NCBI GenBank assembly: GCA_942492635.1
Contig: CALOFP010000003.1
Coordinates: 744,001-808,000, forward strand
From: CALOFP01 sp942492635
GTDB lineage: Bacteria > UBP6 > UBA1177 > CALOFP01
Length of the DNA stretch: 64,000 nucleotides
Reading direction: 5' to 3'
Below are positions 26,343 through 35,549 of the stretch, piece after piece. Each line of letters begins with the position of its first letter. Position 1 is the first letter of the stretch. A program made the translations under genes and the position numbers. The notes below the pieces were generated by a model. It made no database searches, was not told the DNA's origin, and was given only the letters and a program-made list of their open reading frames with translations.

Positions 26343-26512
26343 ATCTAAACCCATTTTTTCATAACCAGATTCGTTTCCAGGAAAATGGATCCTCTGATAA
26401 AGTTTTGAAAGCGCTCCAGCTGAATAAAGAGTCAGTCACAATATTAATTACAACGATTGTTGAACATTTGAAAGTGTGAAGCAAGGGAGTTTTCTGCTGT
26501 TTTTATCTTATT

Positions 26513-27934
26513 TCATATCTTTATGAATCTTCGCCAGGGAAAATCATCCTTATTAAGGGTAGAGGTCATCACCTCCTCCATATTTATTCCCAGATCTCGC
26601 TGAGATTGCTTGAGGTTTCCTGTTAGAACGTAATGCTCCAGAAGATCAAGTACTTTCTCGTCACCTCTTCCGAAGTATGCCTGGGCAACGGATTCGTTAT
26701 ATGAAAAGAATTCGATTTTCATGTTCCGGAATTTTCTCAATCCCGATTTTACCTTCTTTATGAACCGTTTGTAGTCGGAATGCTTCATCATGCCCCGCCC
26801 CTGAAAGGGGGTGAAGGCTTTGGGTGAGAACGGCGCAAAACTTATCGTTATGGGCACCCCCTTGGCCGCAGGAGCTATTTCGGTCATGAGCGAAACTACC
26901 GCTTCAGCTTCCTCAACAGGGTCACTTCCCGGAAGACCGGCTATGAAGTAGAACTTTCCCTTCATCCTGAATCTGGAAAGCAGGTCCACGGCATTCACGA
27001 TGTGTTCATGCTGAACTTTCTTGTTGATCAGAGATCTGATATTGGGATCAGCCGATTCGACGGCCAGGGTAAGATTCTTCACTCCACAGGAGGTAAGATC
27101 GGAAATGAGATCGGAATCTATCGACCTTATCTTCACTGATGACAGGGAGAGTCCGGTTCCCGCATCCACCGCCATCTTCACAAGTTTTTGGAAGTATGAT
27201 GTGTCCGAAATACTTGTTCCCTGAAGTGCGAGACTTTCACCTCTTGTGATGGCTTCACGGGCGGCGGATAGAAGAATTTCCTCGTTGGCCTCCCTGTATT
27301 TTCGGTAGATGAAGCTTGCGGCGCAGAAGTAGCAGCGATCGTCGCAACCTCTATTGAGTTCCATTATGAAACGATTACCGAAAAGATTTCCCTCTTTGTG
27401 CAGCACCCTATTGGAGTGGACTGCAAATTTTCCCTCTTCGGCTCTGTGAATTTCAGCTTTTCGTGATGTGGAGACAGAGTACGGAAGTGTGAGAAGTTGA
27501 TCCCGAATATCACCAACGGTGTCTTGTGAAAGTGCGTGTAGAAGTTCATTCTCCATCGGCTCACCTTCTCCCACAAGAATCACATCGAAGAGTTCGTAAA
27601 GAGGTGCCGGATTGAGTGTCAGAGCAACACCTCCGCCCACTATCAGCGGGTAACGACGATCTTTCCTCTCTACCTTTCTCAACGGGATTCCCTGCTCCTT
27701 CAGCCATACGGCAAGGTTGAGATATGAAAATTCGTATGAAACAGTTACGAAGATCAGATCGAAGTCTCGAATAGTTTTTCCGGAAAAGTATGATCGGGGA
27801 GAATCCGTAAAAAACAGGTCCAGATCCAACTCTTCACGATACCTGTTGACGAAATAGTGAACTGCCAGATTGGAGAAGGCAAGCTCCCTACTCTCGGGAA
27901 AGAGCAGGGCCGCCTTTGCAAAAACTTTCAGAAT
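26513..27934 (-). CDS. Radical SAM protein with B12-binding-like N-terminus; probable ATT start
   Basis: A radical SAM enzyme with the 4Fe-4S motif NRGCDDRCYFC (Cys197, 201, 204 if counted from the start used here). The N-terminal 130 residues resemble the cobalamin-binding-like domain of this family (IVGGGVALTLNP, LVGEGE). The first standard start codon, TTG at 27829, would cut off a family-like segment (FPESRELAFSNLAVHYFVNR) that is open in frame up to the ftsZ stop. The only starts available there are ATT at 27934, overlapping the ftsZ TAA by one base, or CTG at 27931, with AAGGAAG correctly spaced upstream. I therefore annotate a non-AUG start, giving 473 residues. Its reaction is unknown; it is co-transcribed as the last gene of the dcw cluster. 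Confidence 0.78.
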   Translation of the reverse strand: MLKVFAKAALLFPESRELAFSNLAVHYFVNRYREELDLDLFFTDSPRSYFSGKTIRDFDLIFVTVSYEFSYLNLAVWLKEQGIPLRKVERKDRRYPLIVGGGVALTLNPAPLYELFDVILVGEGEPMENELLHALSQDTVGDIRDQLLTLPYSVSTSRKAEIHRAEEGKFAVHSNRVLHKEGNLFGNRFIMELNRGCDDRCYFCAASFIYRKYREANEEILLSAAREAITRGESLALQGTSISDTSYFQKLVKMAVDAGTGLSLSSVKIRSIDSDLISDLTSCGVKNLTLAVESADPNIRSLINKKVQHEHIVNAVDLLSRFRMKGKFYFIAGLPGSDPVEEAEAVVSLMTEIAPAAKGVPITISFAPFSPKAFTPFQGRGMMKHSDYKRFIKKVKSGLRKFRNMKIEFFSYNESVAQAYFGRGDEKVLDLLEHYVLTGNLKQSQRDLGINMEEVMTSTLNKDDFPWRRFIKI

Positions 27935-29271
27935 TAATCTTCCTTACTTGAAAATACCGGTTCGTTGAGAAAAACCATCTCTATCTGCTCACTCTGCTGC
28001 TCTCTAGCCTCTTCGCGCTTTCTGCGCCGGAGATAGGAGGGAATTGAAAAGTCGTCCGGATCCACATCTAGAGCTTCGGGAATATGGATGATGATCTCCT
28101 CTTCCTCCATCCTTTCCGCTGATGCGGCTATAGTATTCAGATCCGGTTCGAAATCCTCTGAAATAGCCTTCAGTTCGTTCGTTATGATCTCCTTGACCTT
28201 TTCGTTGGCTGGTCTTTCGCGATCGAGATCGAAGAGGTTTACCTGATCGGTTGTTTCAAACTTTTTCTTCTGAACAGCAGTTCCGTCTTTCTTTACCGCC
28301 TCAGCAACTATGAGAGCATAGACTCTGTCGCTTGTTTCATCTGCTGAAACACCCCATATGAACTTGGCGTCTTCGTGAATCTGGTCGGACACGAAACCGG
28401 AAGCTTCGTTTAGCTCGCGCAGAGGTATGTTCATTCCACCGAAGTGAAGAAGAACTCTCGATGATCCTTTTATTGAGATGTCGGAAAGAAGCGGATTGTT
28501 CATGGCTTCTCGAACAGCGTTGATCGCCGCGTTCTCTCCTGTTGCAGTACCGAATCCGATCATAGCTACTCCCATGTCGGTCATGATCGTCTTAACATCT
28601 GCAAAATCCACGTTGATATAGGATTTTACAGAGATGAGTTCGGCAATGTTTCTGACCGCATCAAGAAGAACCACGTTGGATCTCTGGAACATCTCCTTGG
28701 CGCCGTCTGTCGGCTCTGCCATCTCGACAAGCTTCTCGTTCGGTATTACAACCAGCGTGTCAACAGCGGATTTAAGCTTCTCGATACCCTCTTCAGCAAG
28801 CTTCATCTTTCTCTTTCCTTCGAAGGAGAAGGGTTTCGTGACTATACCGATTGTGAGGATGTCGGACTGCTTAGCGATTTCAGCGATAACCGGAGCCGCA
28901 CCAGTGCCTGTTCCTCCGCCCATTCCGGCGGTTATGAAAAGCATATCCAGTCCTTCCACGGCTGTCGCTATATCTACCTTGCTCTCTTCGGCAGCCTGCT
29001 CACCCACATCAGGCTTCGCTCCGGCTCCCCATCCGCTGGTATGAGTCGCACCGAGCTGAATTTTTGATTCGGCCCTGGAATTTTCAAGATCCTGAGAATC
29101 CGTATTAGCTGCAATAATTTCAACGTCATTAAATATGCTATAGGAGAGGTCCGATTCAACCGATCCGCTGAACTCCTTCTCCTCAACCATCATGTTAACG
29201 GCATTACATCCCGCTCCCCCTACGCCCAGAACCCCGATTTTTACTAATGGATTATTGAGTGTTGGCGACAT
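27934..29271 (-). CDS. ftsZ: Cell division protein FtsZ
   Basis: Tubulin-like GTPase that forms the Z ring. The GTP-binding signature GGGTGTG is at residues 118-124 and the T7 catalytic loop NVDFAD at 220-225. At 445 residues it is longer than average: a roughly 15-residue insert (about 34-48) follows helix H1, and a long acidic linker precedes the C-terminal peptide DDFSIPSYLRRR that binds FtsA/ZipA-type partners. That peptide is not at the extreme end but is followed by 28 further residues. GGGGAGG lies 7 bases before the ATG. Follows ftsA by 26 bases. Confidence 0.98.
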   Translation of the reverse strand: MSPTLNNPLVKIGVLGVGGAGCNAVNMMVEEKEFSGSVESDLSYSIFNDVEIIAANTDSQDLENSRAESKIQLGATHTSGWGAGAKPDVGEQAAEESKVDIATAVEGLDMLFITAGMGGGTGTGAAPVIAEIAKQSDILTIGIVTKPFSFEGKRKMKLAEEGIEKLKSAVDTLVVIPNEKLVEMAEPTDGAKEMFQRSNVVLLDAVRNIAELISVKSYINVDFADVKTIMTDMGVAMIGFGTATGENAAINAVREAMNNPLLSDISIKGSSRVLLHFGGMNIPLRELNEASGFVSDQIHEDAKFIWGVSADETSDRVYALIVAEAVKKDGTAVQKKKFETTDQVNLFDLDRERPANEKVKEIITNELKAISEDFEPDLNTIAASAERMEEEEIIIHIPEALDVDPDDFSIPSYLRRRKREEAREQQSEQIEMVFLNEPVFSSKED

Positions 29272-29297
29272 TTTATATCCTCCCCGATTTATCTTTC

Positions 29298-30527
29298 CTA
29301 CTGAAAGAACTTCTCAAAAAACCTGCCCAGTTTTTCGAAAAATCCGCCCGACTTCTCCTTCACGGCATAATTTCCATGGCGCAGAGCGCTGTAAACGATA
29401 CCCACCGACGAAGCGTAAGCCGGATCCCTAAGCACCGGCGCTATTCCGAAGCTGTCGTCTTCGACAACCGGACTTGCGACCCTTACCGGAAGACCGAGAA
29501 CATCCTCGGCCAGATTCTGTATATGTTTCAATTTGGCTGTTCCGCCGGTAAGAACCACACCTGAAGTGATGTGACTCTCCCTGACATCGGAGTTTATCTT
29601 CTTCCTGATCTCAACCATGATATCCTCGACCCTGGGAGCAATAACTCCGGCAAGAGCCTGGGACCGGACAATCTTAGGTACTCCTCCGCCGATTGTGGGA
29701 ACCTCGACCTCCTCGTCGTTGTTCACCAGCTCACCAACGGCACTACCGTATCCGCACTTTATCTTTTCCGCATCTGCAGGCGGAATTCGAAGAGCGTAAC
29801 TGATGTCCATGGTTATGTTCTTTCCTCCGATAGGAAGTACGGCCGTGTATACGGGATTTCCGTTACGAAAAACCGTAATATCCGTAGTTCCCTCTCCTAT
29901 ATCGATAAGGGCAACTCCAAGCTGCTTTTCGTCCTCTTCAAGAACGGCGAAGCTGGATGCCAGACCGTTCACGACGAGACCTTCCACATGGACGCCCACC
30001 TCTGTCACAGATTTAACAAGGTTCTGGATCATGGCGATTGAAGCCGTAACGATATGAACCTTCACCTCGAGCCTCTTTCCAGCCATTCCTCGAGGATTCT
30101 TTATACCCGACTGCTCGTCGACAATGAATTCACCCACCTCTACGGCGACTATTTTCCTGTCTCCGGGCAGGCTGATATTCTTGGCCTGTTCTATAACCCT
30201 CTCGATGTCGGCCTGAGCAACCTCATTTCCCTTTACGGTAACGACACCGTGGCTGTTTATAGAAGTTATGTGTTCACCGGAAAGTCCTACAAAGACGTTT
30301 TTTATATGCTGATCCGAGACCTTTTCAGCCTCGTCTATCGAACGCTGTACAGCCTCCCTGGTAGCCTCCATATTGACAACTGAACCGGAAATAATTCCCT
30401 GTTTGTTGTCCGAAACCCCCTTACCCGCAAACTGGAATGTGTTCTGGGGCCCGACATTAGCTACAAGGGTGGTTACCTTGCTGGTACCAACATCAAGTGC
30501 AACAATAAGATTTTCATTCCTGGGCAT
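29298..30527 (-). CDS. ftsA: Cell division protein FtsA
   Basis: Actin-like ATPase that tethers FtsZ to the membrane. Actin-fold motifs are visible: ALDVGTSKVT (phosphate 1), IDIGEGTTDITVF (phosphate 2) and VLTGGTAKLKH (adenosine). The C-terminus ends in an amphipathic, Phe-rich helix (FFEKLGRFFEKFFQ), the membrane-targeting sequence. The ATG at 30527 is preferred, with GAGGTG 6-7 bases upstream; a GTG at 30536 lies within that site. 409 residues, standard length, in the dcw operon between ftsQ and ftsZ. Confidence 0.97.
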   Translation of the reverse strand: MPRNENLIVALDVGTSKVTTLVANVGPQNTFQFAGKGVSDNKQGIISGSVVNMEATREAVQRSIDEAEKVSDQHIKNVFVGLSGEHITSINSHGVVTVKGNEVAQADIERVIEQAKNISLPGDRKIVAVEVGEFIVDEQSGIKNPRGMAGKRLEVKVHIVTASIAMIQNLVKSVTEVGVHVEGLVVNGLASSFAVLEEDEKQLGVALIDIGEGTTDITVFRNGNPVYTAVLPIGGKNITMDISYALRIPPADAEKIKCGYGSAVGELVNNDEEVEVPTIGGGVPKIVRSQALAGVIAPRVEDIMVEIRKKINSDVRESHITSGVVLTGGTAKLKHIQNLAEDVLGLPVRVASPVVEDDSFGIAPVLRDPAYASSVGIVYSALRHGNYAVKEKSGGFFEKLGRFFEKFFQ

Positions 30528-30542
30528 TCGATTCACCTCTGG

Positions 30543-31370
30543 TTATCTTCCGTATACGAGTCTTCCAAGCACGACTCGACGATGATCTCCTTCACCGTCG
30601 AAGTGGAATTCACCCGCGTACATCTTCTTTTTCTGTAGTTTATGCAAAGTGTTAAAAAAGATTTTTCTCTTGCTTCCGAGATCGTCGTCGTTGGGAACCG
30701 CTCCGAGATAGACCCTGGAAACCCTCTTTCCGCCGACTTCACAATCCATACTGTAATGATTTAAGATATCGTAGTAAATTCGGTTAACCCTGCATTCGGG
30801 TTTACCTTTTTTCCACTCTTTCACTATAGCAATAGCCCTCTTTATCCTCATCCTCCGGTCGGCCCCCTCCACAGTTTCACTGTCGATATAGAAAAACGGA
30901 AGGCTTCCGTCGGCCTCCCTCGGATAGGCTTTTTTGAACACCAACCCGTCACTGTCGGCAAACCAGAGGGAATACGCGTTTTTACCGCTATTCGCCTTTT
31001 CCGAACCGTTGATTATCATAGCAGGTTTGTATTCTTCTATCAATATTTTTATTCTGTTCGGAAACATTTTTTTAACAGCACATCGACGGACCCATCTGTT
31101 TGCATAGATAAACAGTTCCAGCCTCCTCTCCGACAGCTCGAAGTAGCTTCGACGCCTGTCCAAACCGGTTATTATGAGCAGCTCGTCACGTGAAATACGA
31201 TCCGTACCCTCTATCTCCACTCCGTCGGGGTAGACTGCGAACTCCTCACTGTTTTTTGTTTCAGTAATAAAACGATCGGTAAAAACGAAAAGAAAGTTCA
31301 AGGAAAACAACATGATATAGCAAAAAATTAAACAGAAACCTCCTTTTAAAATCTTTAAAAAGAGCCTCAT
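30543..31370 (-). CDS. ftsQ: Cell division protein FtsQ
   Basis: Bitopic divisome protein linking early and late division proteins. The 275-residue product has an N-terminal transmembrane helix (about residues 5-27), then a POTRA domain (YPDGVEIEGTDRISRDEL ... FPNRIKILIEEYKP) and a beta domain. Sequence identity among FtsQ proteins is low, but the layout and position between ddl and ftsA are diagnostic. The start overlaps the ddl stop by ATGA. Confidence 0.9.
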   Translation of the reverse strand: MRLFLKILKGGFCLIFCYIMLFSLNFLFVFTDRFITETKNSEEFAVYPDGVEIEGTDRISRDELLIITGLDRRRSYFELSERRLELFIYANRWVRRCAVKKMFPNRIKILIEEYKPAMIINGSEKANSGKNAYSLWFADSDGLVFKKAYPREADGSLPFFYIDSETVEGADRRMRIKRAIAIVKEWKKGKPECRVNRIYYDILNHYSMDCEVGGKRVSRVYLGAVPNDDDLGSKRKIFFNTLHKLQKKKMYAGEFHFDGEGDHRRVVLGRLVYGR

Positions 31371-32272
31371 ACGCCGAGCGCCTCCTCAAGTAGAATCTCT
31401 ACAAGTCTGCCATAGTCGATTCCTCGTTCGAGAGCTATCATCGGGAGCAGACTGTGGCTAGTCATCCCCGGCAGTGTGTTTATCTCCAGCATGATGTAAT
31501 CGGATCCGGAAACGATGAAATCTGAACGTGTCGCCCCGGAACATCCGAGAGTCTCATGAATATCGAGTGCGGCCTTCCTTATCTCTTCCCGTACGGACGG
31601 GTCGTACTCTGGATTCACCACATATCTAGTACCGTCGCTTTCGTACTTCGCCTCAAAATCGTACCACTCCCCTGCAGGAATGATTTCAACATCACCGAGA
31701 ACTTCATCACCGAGAACGGCAACGTTGATCTCCCGTCCACGGAAGTATCTTTCGACAACAACTTCCCTTCCTTCGGGAATCGATGAGACCACATCGTTCC
31801 ACTCATCCATGTTTCTTACGAGGTAGACACCCCGGCTTGATCCGTTTTCTGCATCCTTTACGACGAGAGGAAGACCGATTTCCGGTTCCATTCCACTTAC
31901 CACAGTGCAGCTGTAACCATCAGCCACCTTTATTCCGCAGGAGTTCATTATTCTTCTTGAAATATTCTTGTTCATTCCCATTGCGGAGGAGGTGACACCG
32001 GATCCTGTATAGGGAATTCCCATAATGTCCAGCATCCCCTGAAAACGGCCGTCTTCACCCCATGTTCCGTGAAGTGCGTTGAAAACAACATCCGGAGCAA
32101 TTTCTCTCAGCCGAACATCAATATCTCTGTCCATATCAACTTCAACAACTCTCGTGTATCCCCTTCCGACAAGACTTTTGGCAACCATGGAACCGGTTAC
32201 TAGACTAACCTCACGCTCGTCTGAAAATCCGCCCTTTACAACGGCTATCAGGGTATCTTTTGAAAGTTTCAT
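31367..32272 (-). CDS. ddl: D-alanine--D-alanine ligase
   Basis: Makes the D-Ala-D-Ala dipeptide for MurF. The 301-residue ATP-grasp enzyme shows FNALHGTWGEDG, GIPYTGSGVTSSAMGMNK, the ATP loop VVKDAENGSSRGV and the C-terminal EINTLPGMT. One variation is VVKDAEN where many Ddl read VKP. Both ends overlap neighbours by four bases (ATGA with murB and ftsQ), so translation is coupled. Confidence 0.96.
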   Translation of the reverse strand: MKLSKDTLIAVVKGGFSDEREVSLVTGSMVAKSLVGRGYTRVVEVDMDRDIDVRLREIAPDVVFNALHGTWGEDGRFQGMLDIMGIPYTGSGVTSSAMGMNKNISRRIMNSCGIKVADGYSCTVVSGMEPEIGLPLVVKDAENGSSRGVYLVRNMDEWNDVVSSIPEGREVVVERYFRGREINVAVLGDEVLGDVEIIPAGEWYDFEAKYESDGTRYVVNPEYDPSVREEIRKAALDIHETLGCSGATRSDFIVSGSDYIMLEINTLPGMTSHSLLPMIALERGIDYGRLVEILLEEALGV

Positions 32273-33120
32273 TTCTCCTCCTGATTCAAAAACCTCACCT
32301 CGTTCTCGAGAATGGTTTGGTATCTTACATACACTTCACCGACGATGTGATCACGCAGCTGTGCAAAATCGACACTCCGAGCCGCTCCACGGTTGATGAC
32401 GATGTTTGCATGATTTTCGTAGATCGCCGCGTCGTTCACGTTGAATCCCTTCAGTCCGGAACCCTCGATAAGTCTTGCGGCAAAGTCGCCTTCCGGATTT
32501 TTGAAGAAAGATCCGGCCGAGGGATAGGGAATTCGGATTCTCTTTTTCAGATAGCTCCTGATATTTTCCGCCACGGTTTCCGGAGACTCCTTTTTAAGCT
32601 GAAGTTCGAAAGCCAGGGCTATGAAGGGACCGAAAGGTTTGTTCTCCATGCTTCTATATGAAAAGGATGGCGTGATCTTTTGAACCTCTCCGTTCTCCAC
32701 AAAAACCATCGAGTTTACAATCCCGTCCCACGATGCGCCCTTGGGTGCCGCATTTCCCATGATCGCCCCGCCGATCGTTCCCGGAATTCCGGCAAGGAAC
32801 TCCGCTCCCGAAAATCCGTTGCGGGAGAGGTATTTGAGAAATTCACCGTTCTTAACACCTGCGGGAAGGTATGCCGTCACATATTCTTCGTCAAGATCTT
32901 CGGTAACGCTGTCTCCCAGCGGAGTTCCCATGTATAGAACCGGCCACTTGAGATCTCCGGCGATTACGTTGCTTCCTCCGCCGAGGACGTGGTACTTCTT
33001 CTCCTTGAACGAGAACTGTACGACGTCGTCGATATTGTCCGGAATAAAAAGATCGGCCCTCGCATCCGACGGTCTTATCGTCAGAAGTGAGGATATGTCG
33101 GCATTTTTCTTAAATTTCAT
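32269..33120 (-). CDS. murB: UDP-N-acetylenolpyruvoylglucosamine reductase
   Basis: FAD- and NADPH-dependent reduction giving UDP-MurNAc. The FAD-binding motif is GGGSNVI, followed by AEFLAGIPGTIGGA. The catalytic Ser is in PSAGSFFKNP and a late Glu lies in the C-terminal region. At 283 residues it is type II-like, lacking the extra loop of E. coli MurB. Starts within the murC stop and ends within the ddl start. Confidence 0.96.
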   Translation of the reverse strand: MKFKKNADISSLLTIRPSDARADLFIPDNIDDVVQFSFKEKKYHVLGGGSNVIAGDLKWPVLYMGTPLGDSVTEDLDEEYVTAYLPAGVKNGEFLKYLSRNGFSGAEFLAGIPGTIGGAIMGNAAPKGASWDGIVNSMVFVENGEVQKITPSFSYRSMENKPFGPFIALAFELQLKKESPETVAENIRSYLKKRIRIPYPSAGSFFKNPEGDFAARLIEGSGLKGFNVNDAAIYENHANIVINRGAARSVDFAQLRDHIVGEVYVRYQTILENEVRFLNQEEK

Positions 33121-34469
33121 TTCAGCAACTCAAAAAGTGTGTTTATATCTCCTGCACCCGCCGTAACGAGAGCCTTCACCCTTAGCGAATCGAGACTCTC
33201 CTTTAGGAAAGATGCCGCATCCGCCACGGAATCGCAGTAGTAGACTTCCATCCCCTCACCTTTGAGATCCTCATAGAGATCTCTGGAAGTTTTTCCTTCC
33301 GGCTTTTCACCCGCTCCGTAGACCGGGAGAATTATGACGGGCTCGATCTTTCGAAGTGAATTTCTGAACTCTTCGTAAAAACGGTTGAATCTTGAGTATC
33401 GGTGGGGCTGAAAAAGAAGTGCGAAATTTCCGTAGCTGTGCACACCCATCTCTATGGATGCATCCAGTTCGGAAGGATGGTGACCGTAATCGTCCACAAG
33501 CTCCGCATTTCGGAAAAAACCTTTTTTCTGAAACCGTCTCTCAACTTCCGGAAGTGTGTCGAAAAAGTTATCCGGAAGAGGTTTTGCGCTTAGGTCGCTC
33601 CGCTCAAGGTAGAGAAGAGCCGAAAGGAGGGCTGCCGAACGGTTCTGGATGATGTGGAACGGAAGATTCTCCTCTCCCACCACATATTCATATTCGGGAT
33701 GGAGAAGAACCCAACGCCTCTCATCGATTACGAAATCCATTCCGTTGACATTGGAAACTGTTTTGGGACACTTTATCTCTTCCCTTGATGGAAATGTGAG
33801 CGCCCCGAAAATATCGAAAAGGTTGTCGCTCAGGCTGTACCCCCTACCCACAATCAAATCCGACGGTCTCTTCTTGAGAATGTACTCCTCGAAGCTGTGG
33901 AGCATCACCTCCTGGGTCGGATAAAAATCTACGTGCTCGTGTTCAAGGTTGGTGACAGCGAGAATATTGCACTTCACATGGAAGGCCGAACCGTCGCTCT
34001 CGTCAAGTTCCACAATCCACGGTCCGTCCGGATCTCCGGCGATGAAACTGCTGCCTCCGCTCTTTCCACCGGCATAGAGATTGGGATTGACGCCGAACTC
34101 CCTGAGGATCCTGTAGATCAACCATGTGGTCGATGTCTTTCCGTGGGAACCGGCCACTCCGATGGTAAAACGGCCGTCAAGAAGTTCCGCAAGAAAAAGT
34201 CCCCGGCGAAAAACCTTCATTCCCCGTCTTTTCGCCTCTGCAAGCTCGGGACAGGTTTCAGGAACCGCCGTAGAATGAACAAGAATGTCGGCATTTTCCA
34301 GGTGGGTCGTATCGTGACCGATATCGAAACAAACCCCTTCTTTTTCAAGCATGGCGGTGTATGAGGAGGCTTTCATGTCGCATCCGGAAACCCCGTAGCC
34401 GAGTGACTTGGCGGCAAGGGCGAGTCCGCTCACTCCGCATCCTCCGACAGCCATGAAGTGAATATGCAT
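33117..34469 (-). CDS. murC: UDP-N-acetylmuramate--L-alanine ligase
   Basis: Adds L-Ala to UDP-MurNAc. The N-terminal UDP-binding motif is GGCGVSGLA, the P-loop is GSHGKTSTT, and the central Mur-ligase region reads LEHEHVDFYPT. DDYGHHPSE is the MurC-typical C-domain motif. 450 residues, full length. It sits between murG (one-base gap) and murB (four-base overlap). Confidence 0.97.
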   Translation of the reverse strand: MHIHFMAVGGCGVSGLALAAKSLGYGVSGCDMKASSYTAMLEKEGVCFDIGHDTTHLENADILVHSTAVPETCPELAEAKRRGMKVFRRGLFLAELLDGRFTIGVAGSHGKTSTTWLIYRILREFGVNPNLYAGGKSGGSSFIAGDPDGPWIVELDESDGSAFHVKCNILAVTNLEHEHVDFYPTQEVMLHSFEEYILKKRPSDLIVGRGYSLSDNLFDIFGALTFPSREEIKCPKTVSNVNGMDFVIDERRWVLLHPEYEYVVGEENLPFHIIQNRSAALLSALLYLERSDLSAKPLPDNFFDTLPEVERRFQKKGFFRNAELVDDYGHHPSELDASIEMGVHSYGNFALLFQPHRYSRFNRFYEEFRNSLRKIEPVIILPVYGAGEKPEGKTSRDLYEDLKGEGMEVYYCDSVADAASFLKESLDSLRVKALVTAGAGDINTLFELLK

Positions 34470-34470
34470 A

Positions 34471-35541
34471 TCAGGCTCCTAAATTTTTCATCATATCTTC
34501 AACAATAAGTCTGGAGGCATCCCTTTTCTCCTTTTCGGCTGAAAAGGTAACCGTTCCCTTCCGGATTCCGTCCAGGAGGGAATATAGTTTCCGCCCCTTG
34601 ACCGATTCCGATCCGGCATCCTCGATCACCGCTCCGCCGCCTGAACCTGCCACCTGCATTGCATTTTTGTACTGGTGGTTATCGGTCGCTCCCGGAAAAG
34701 GGAGAAAGATCGCCGGCTTTCCAAGTGCTTTCAGTTCGGCGATTGTGGTTGCTCCGGCTCTGCAGAGCATCACATCAGCCCGGTTGTAGCATGCAGCCAC
34801 ATCCTTCATGAAAGGAAGAACCGTACATTCGGCACCGCATTTTTCATAAAATTCCGCCATCGCGTCATACTCCCGGCCTCCGGTCTGATGTACTATGTGG
34901 AAGGCATCGAGAAGATCTGGATATTTCGAGAATGTGTAGCGAACCAGACTGTTGAGGGAGGCTGCACCCTGACTTCCTCCAAAAATGGCGAGAACCGGCT
35001 TTTCGGTTTCAATATCCATCTTTCCGGGATTTTTGAACTCCCTACGGACAGGATTTCCGGTATGCACACTCTTGTCACCGAAAAGGGAAACAGTCTCGGG
35101 AAAGCTGACGTAGACTCTCTTGGCGAATCTCGAAACCGCTTTCGTCGTAACACCGGGAGCAGAGTTCTGCTCCATGGCGAAAATCGATTTTCCCAATATC
35201 TTTCCAGCAAGAGAAACGGGACCCGCCGCAAATCCGCCGAGGGAAATGACGGCGTCCGCCTCATACCTTCTCACAACACCGACAGACTGGAGAACGGCAT
35301 AGGGAATTCGAAGAAAAGAGCGAAGTTTCGCGGCGATTCCGCGGCCCTTGATACCCTCGACTTTTATAAGCTCAAGCTTGTACCCCTCTTCCGGAACAAC
35401 CCGCTCCTCAAGTCCGCCCTTCGATCCTGCAAAAACAACTCTGTGTCCGAGAGTTCTGAGCTCTTCCGCAACGGCGATTCCGGGAAAGAGGTGTCCGCCG
35501 GTTTTTCCTCCGGCTATTATGAATGTGTATCGATTTTTCAT
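34471..35541 (-). CDS. murG: UDP-GlcNAc transferase MurG
   Basis: Converts lipid I to lipid II at the inner face of the membrane. GGKTGGHLFPG is the N-terminal glycine-rich loop, and GGSQGAASLN and LCRAGATTIAEL mark the UDP-GlcNAc-binding C-domain. 356 residues, standard size. It lies between ftsW (8-base gap) and murC. Its substrate, lipid I, requires MraY, whose gene is not in this cluster. Confidence 0.97.
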   Translation of the reverse strand: MKNRYTFIIAGGKTGGHLFPGIAVAEELRTLGHRVVFAGSKGGLEERVVPEEGYKLELIKVEGIKGRGIAAKLRSFLRIPYAVLQSVGVVRRYEADAVISLGGFAAGPVSLAGKILGKSIFAMEQNSAPGVTTKAVSRFAKRVYVSFPETVSLFGDKSVHTGNPVRREFKNPGKMDIETEKPVLAIFGGSQGAASLNSLVRYTFSKYPDLLDAFHIVHQTGGREYDAMAEFYEKCGAECTVLPFMKDVAACYNRADVMLCRAGATTIAELKALGKPAIFLPFPGATDNHQYKNAMQVAGSGGGAVIEDAGSESVKGRKLYSLLDGIRKGTVTFSAEKEKRDASRLIVEDMMKNLGA

Positions 35542-35549
35542 CTCTCCTC

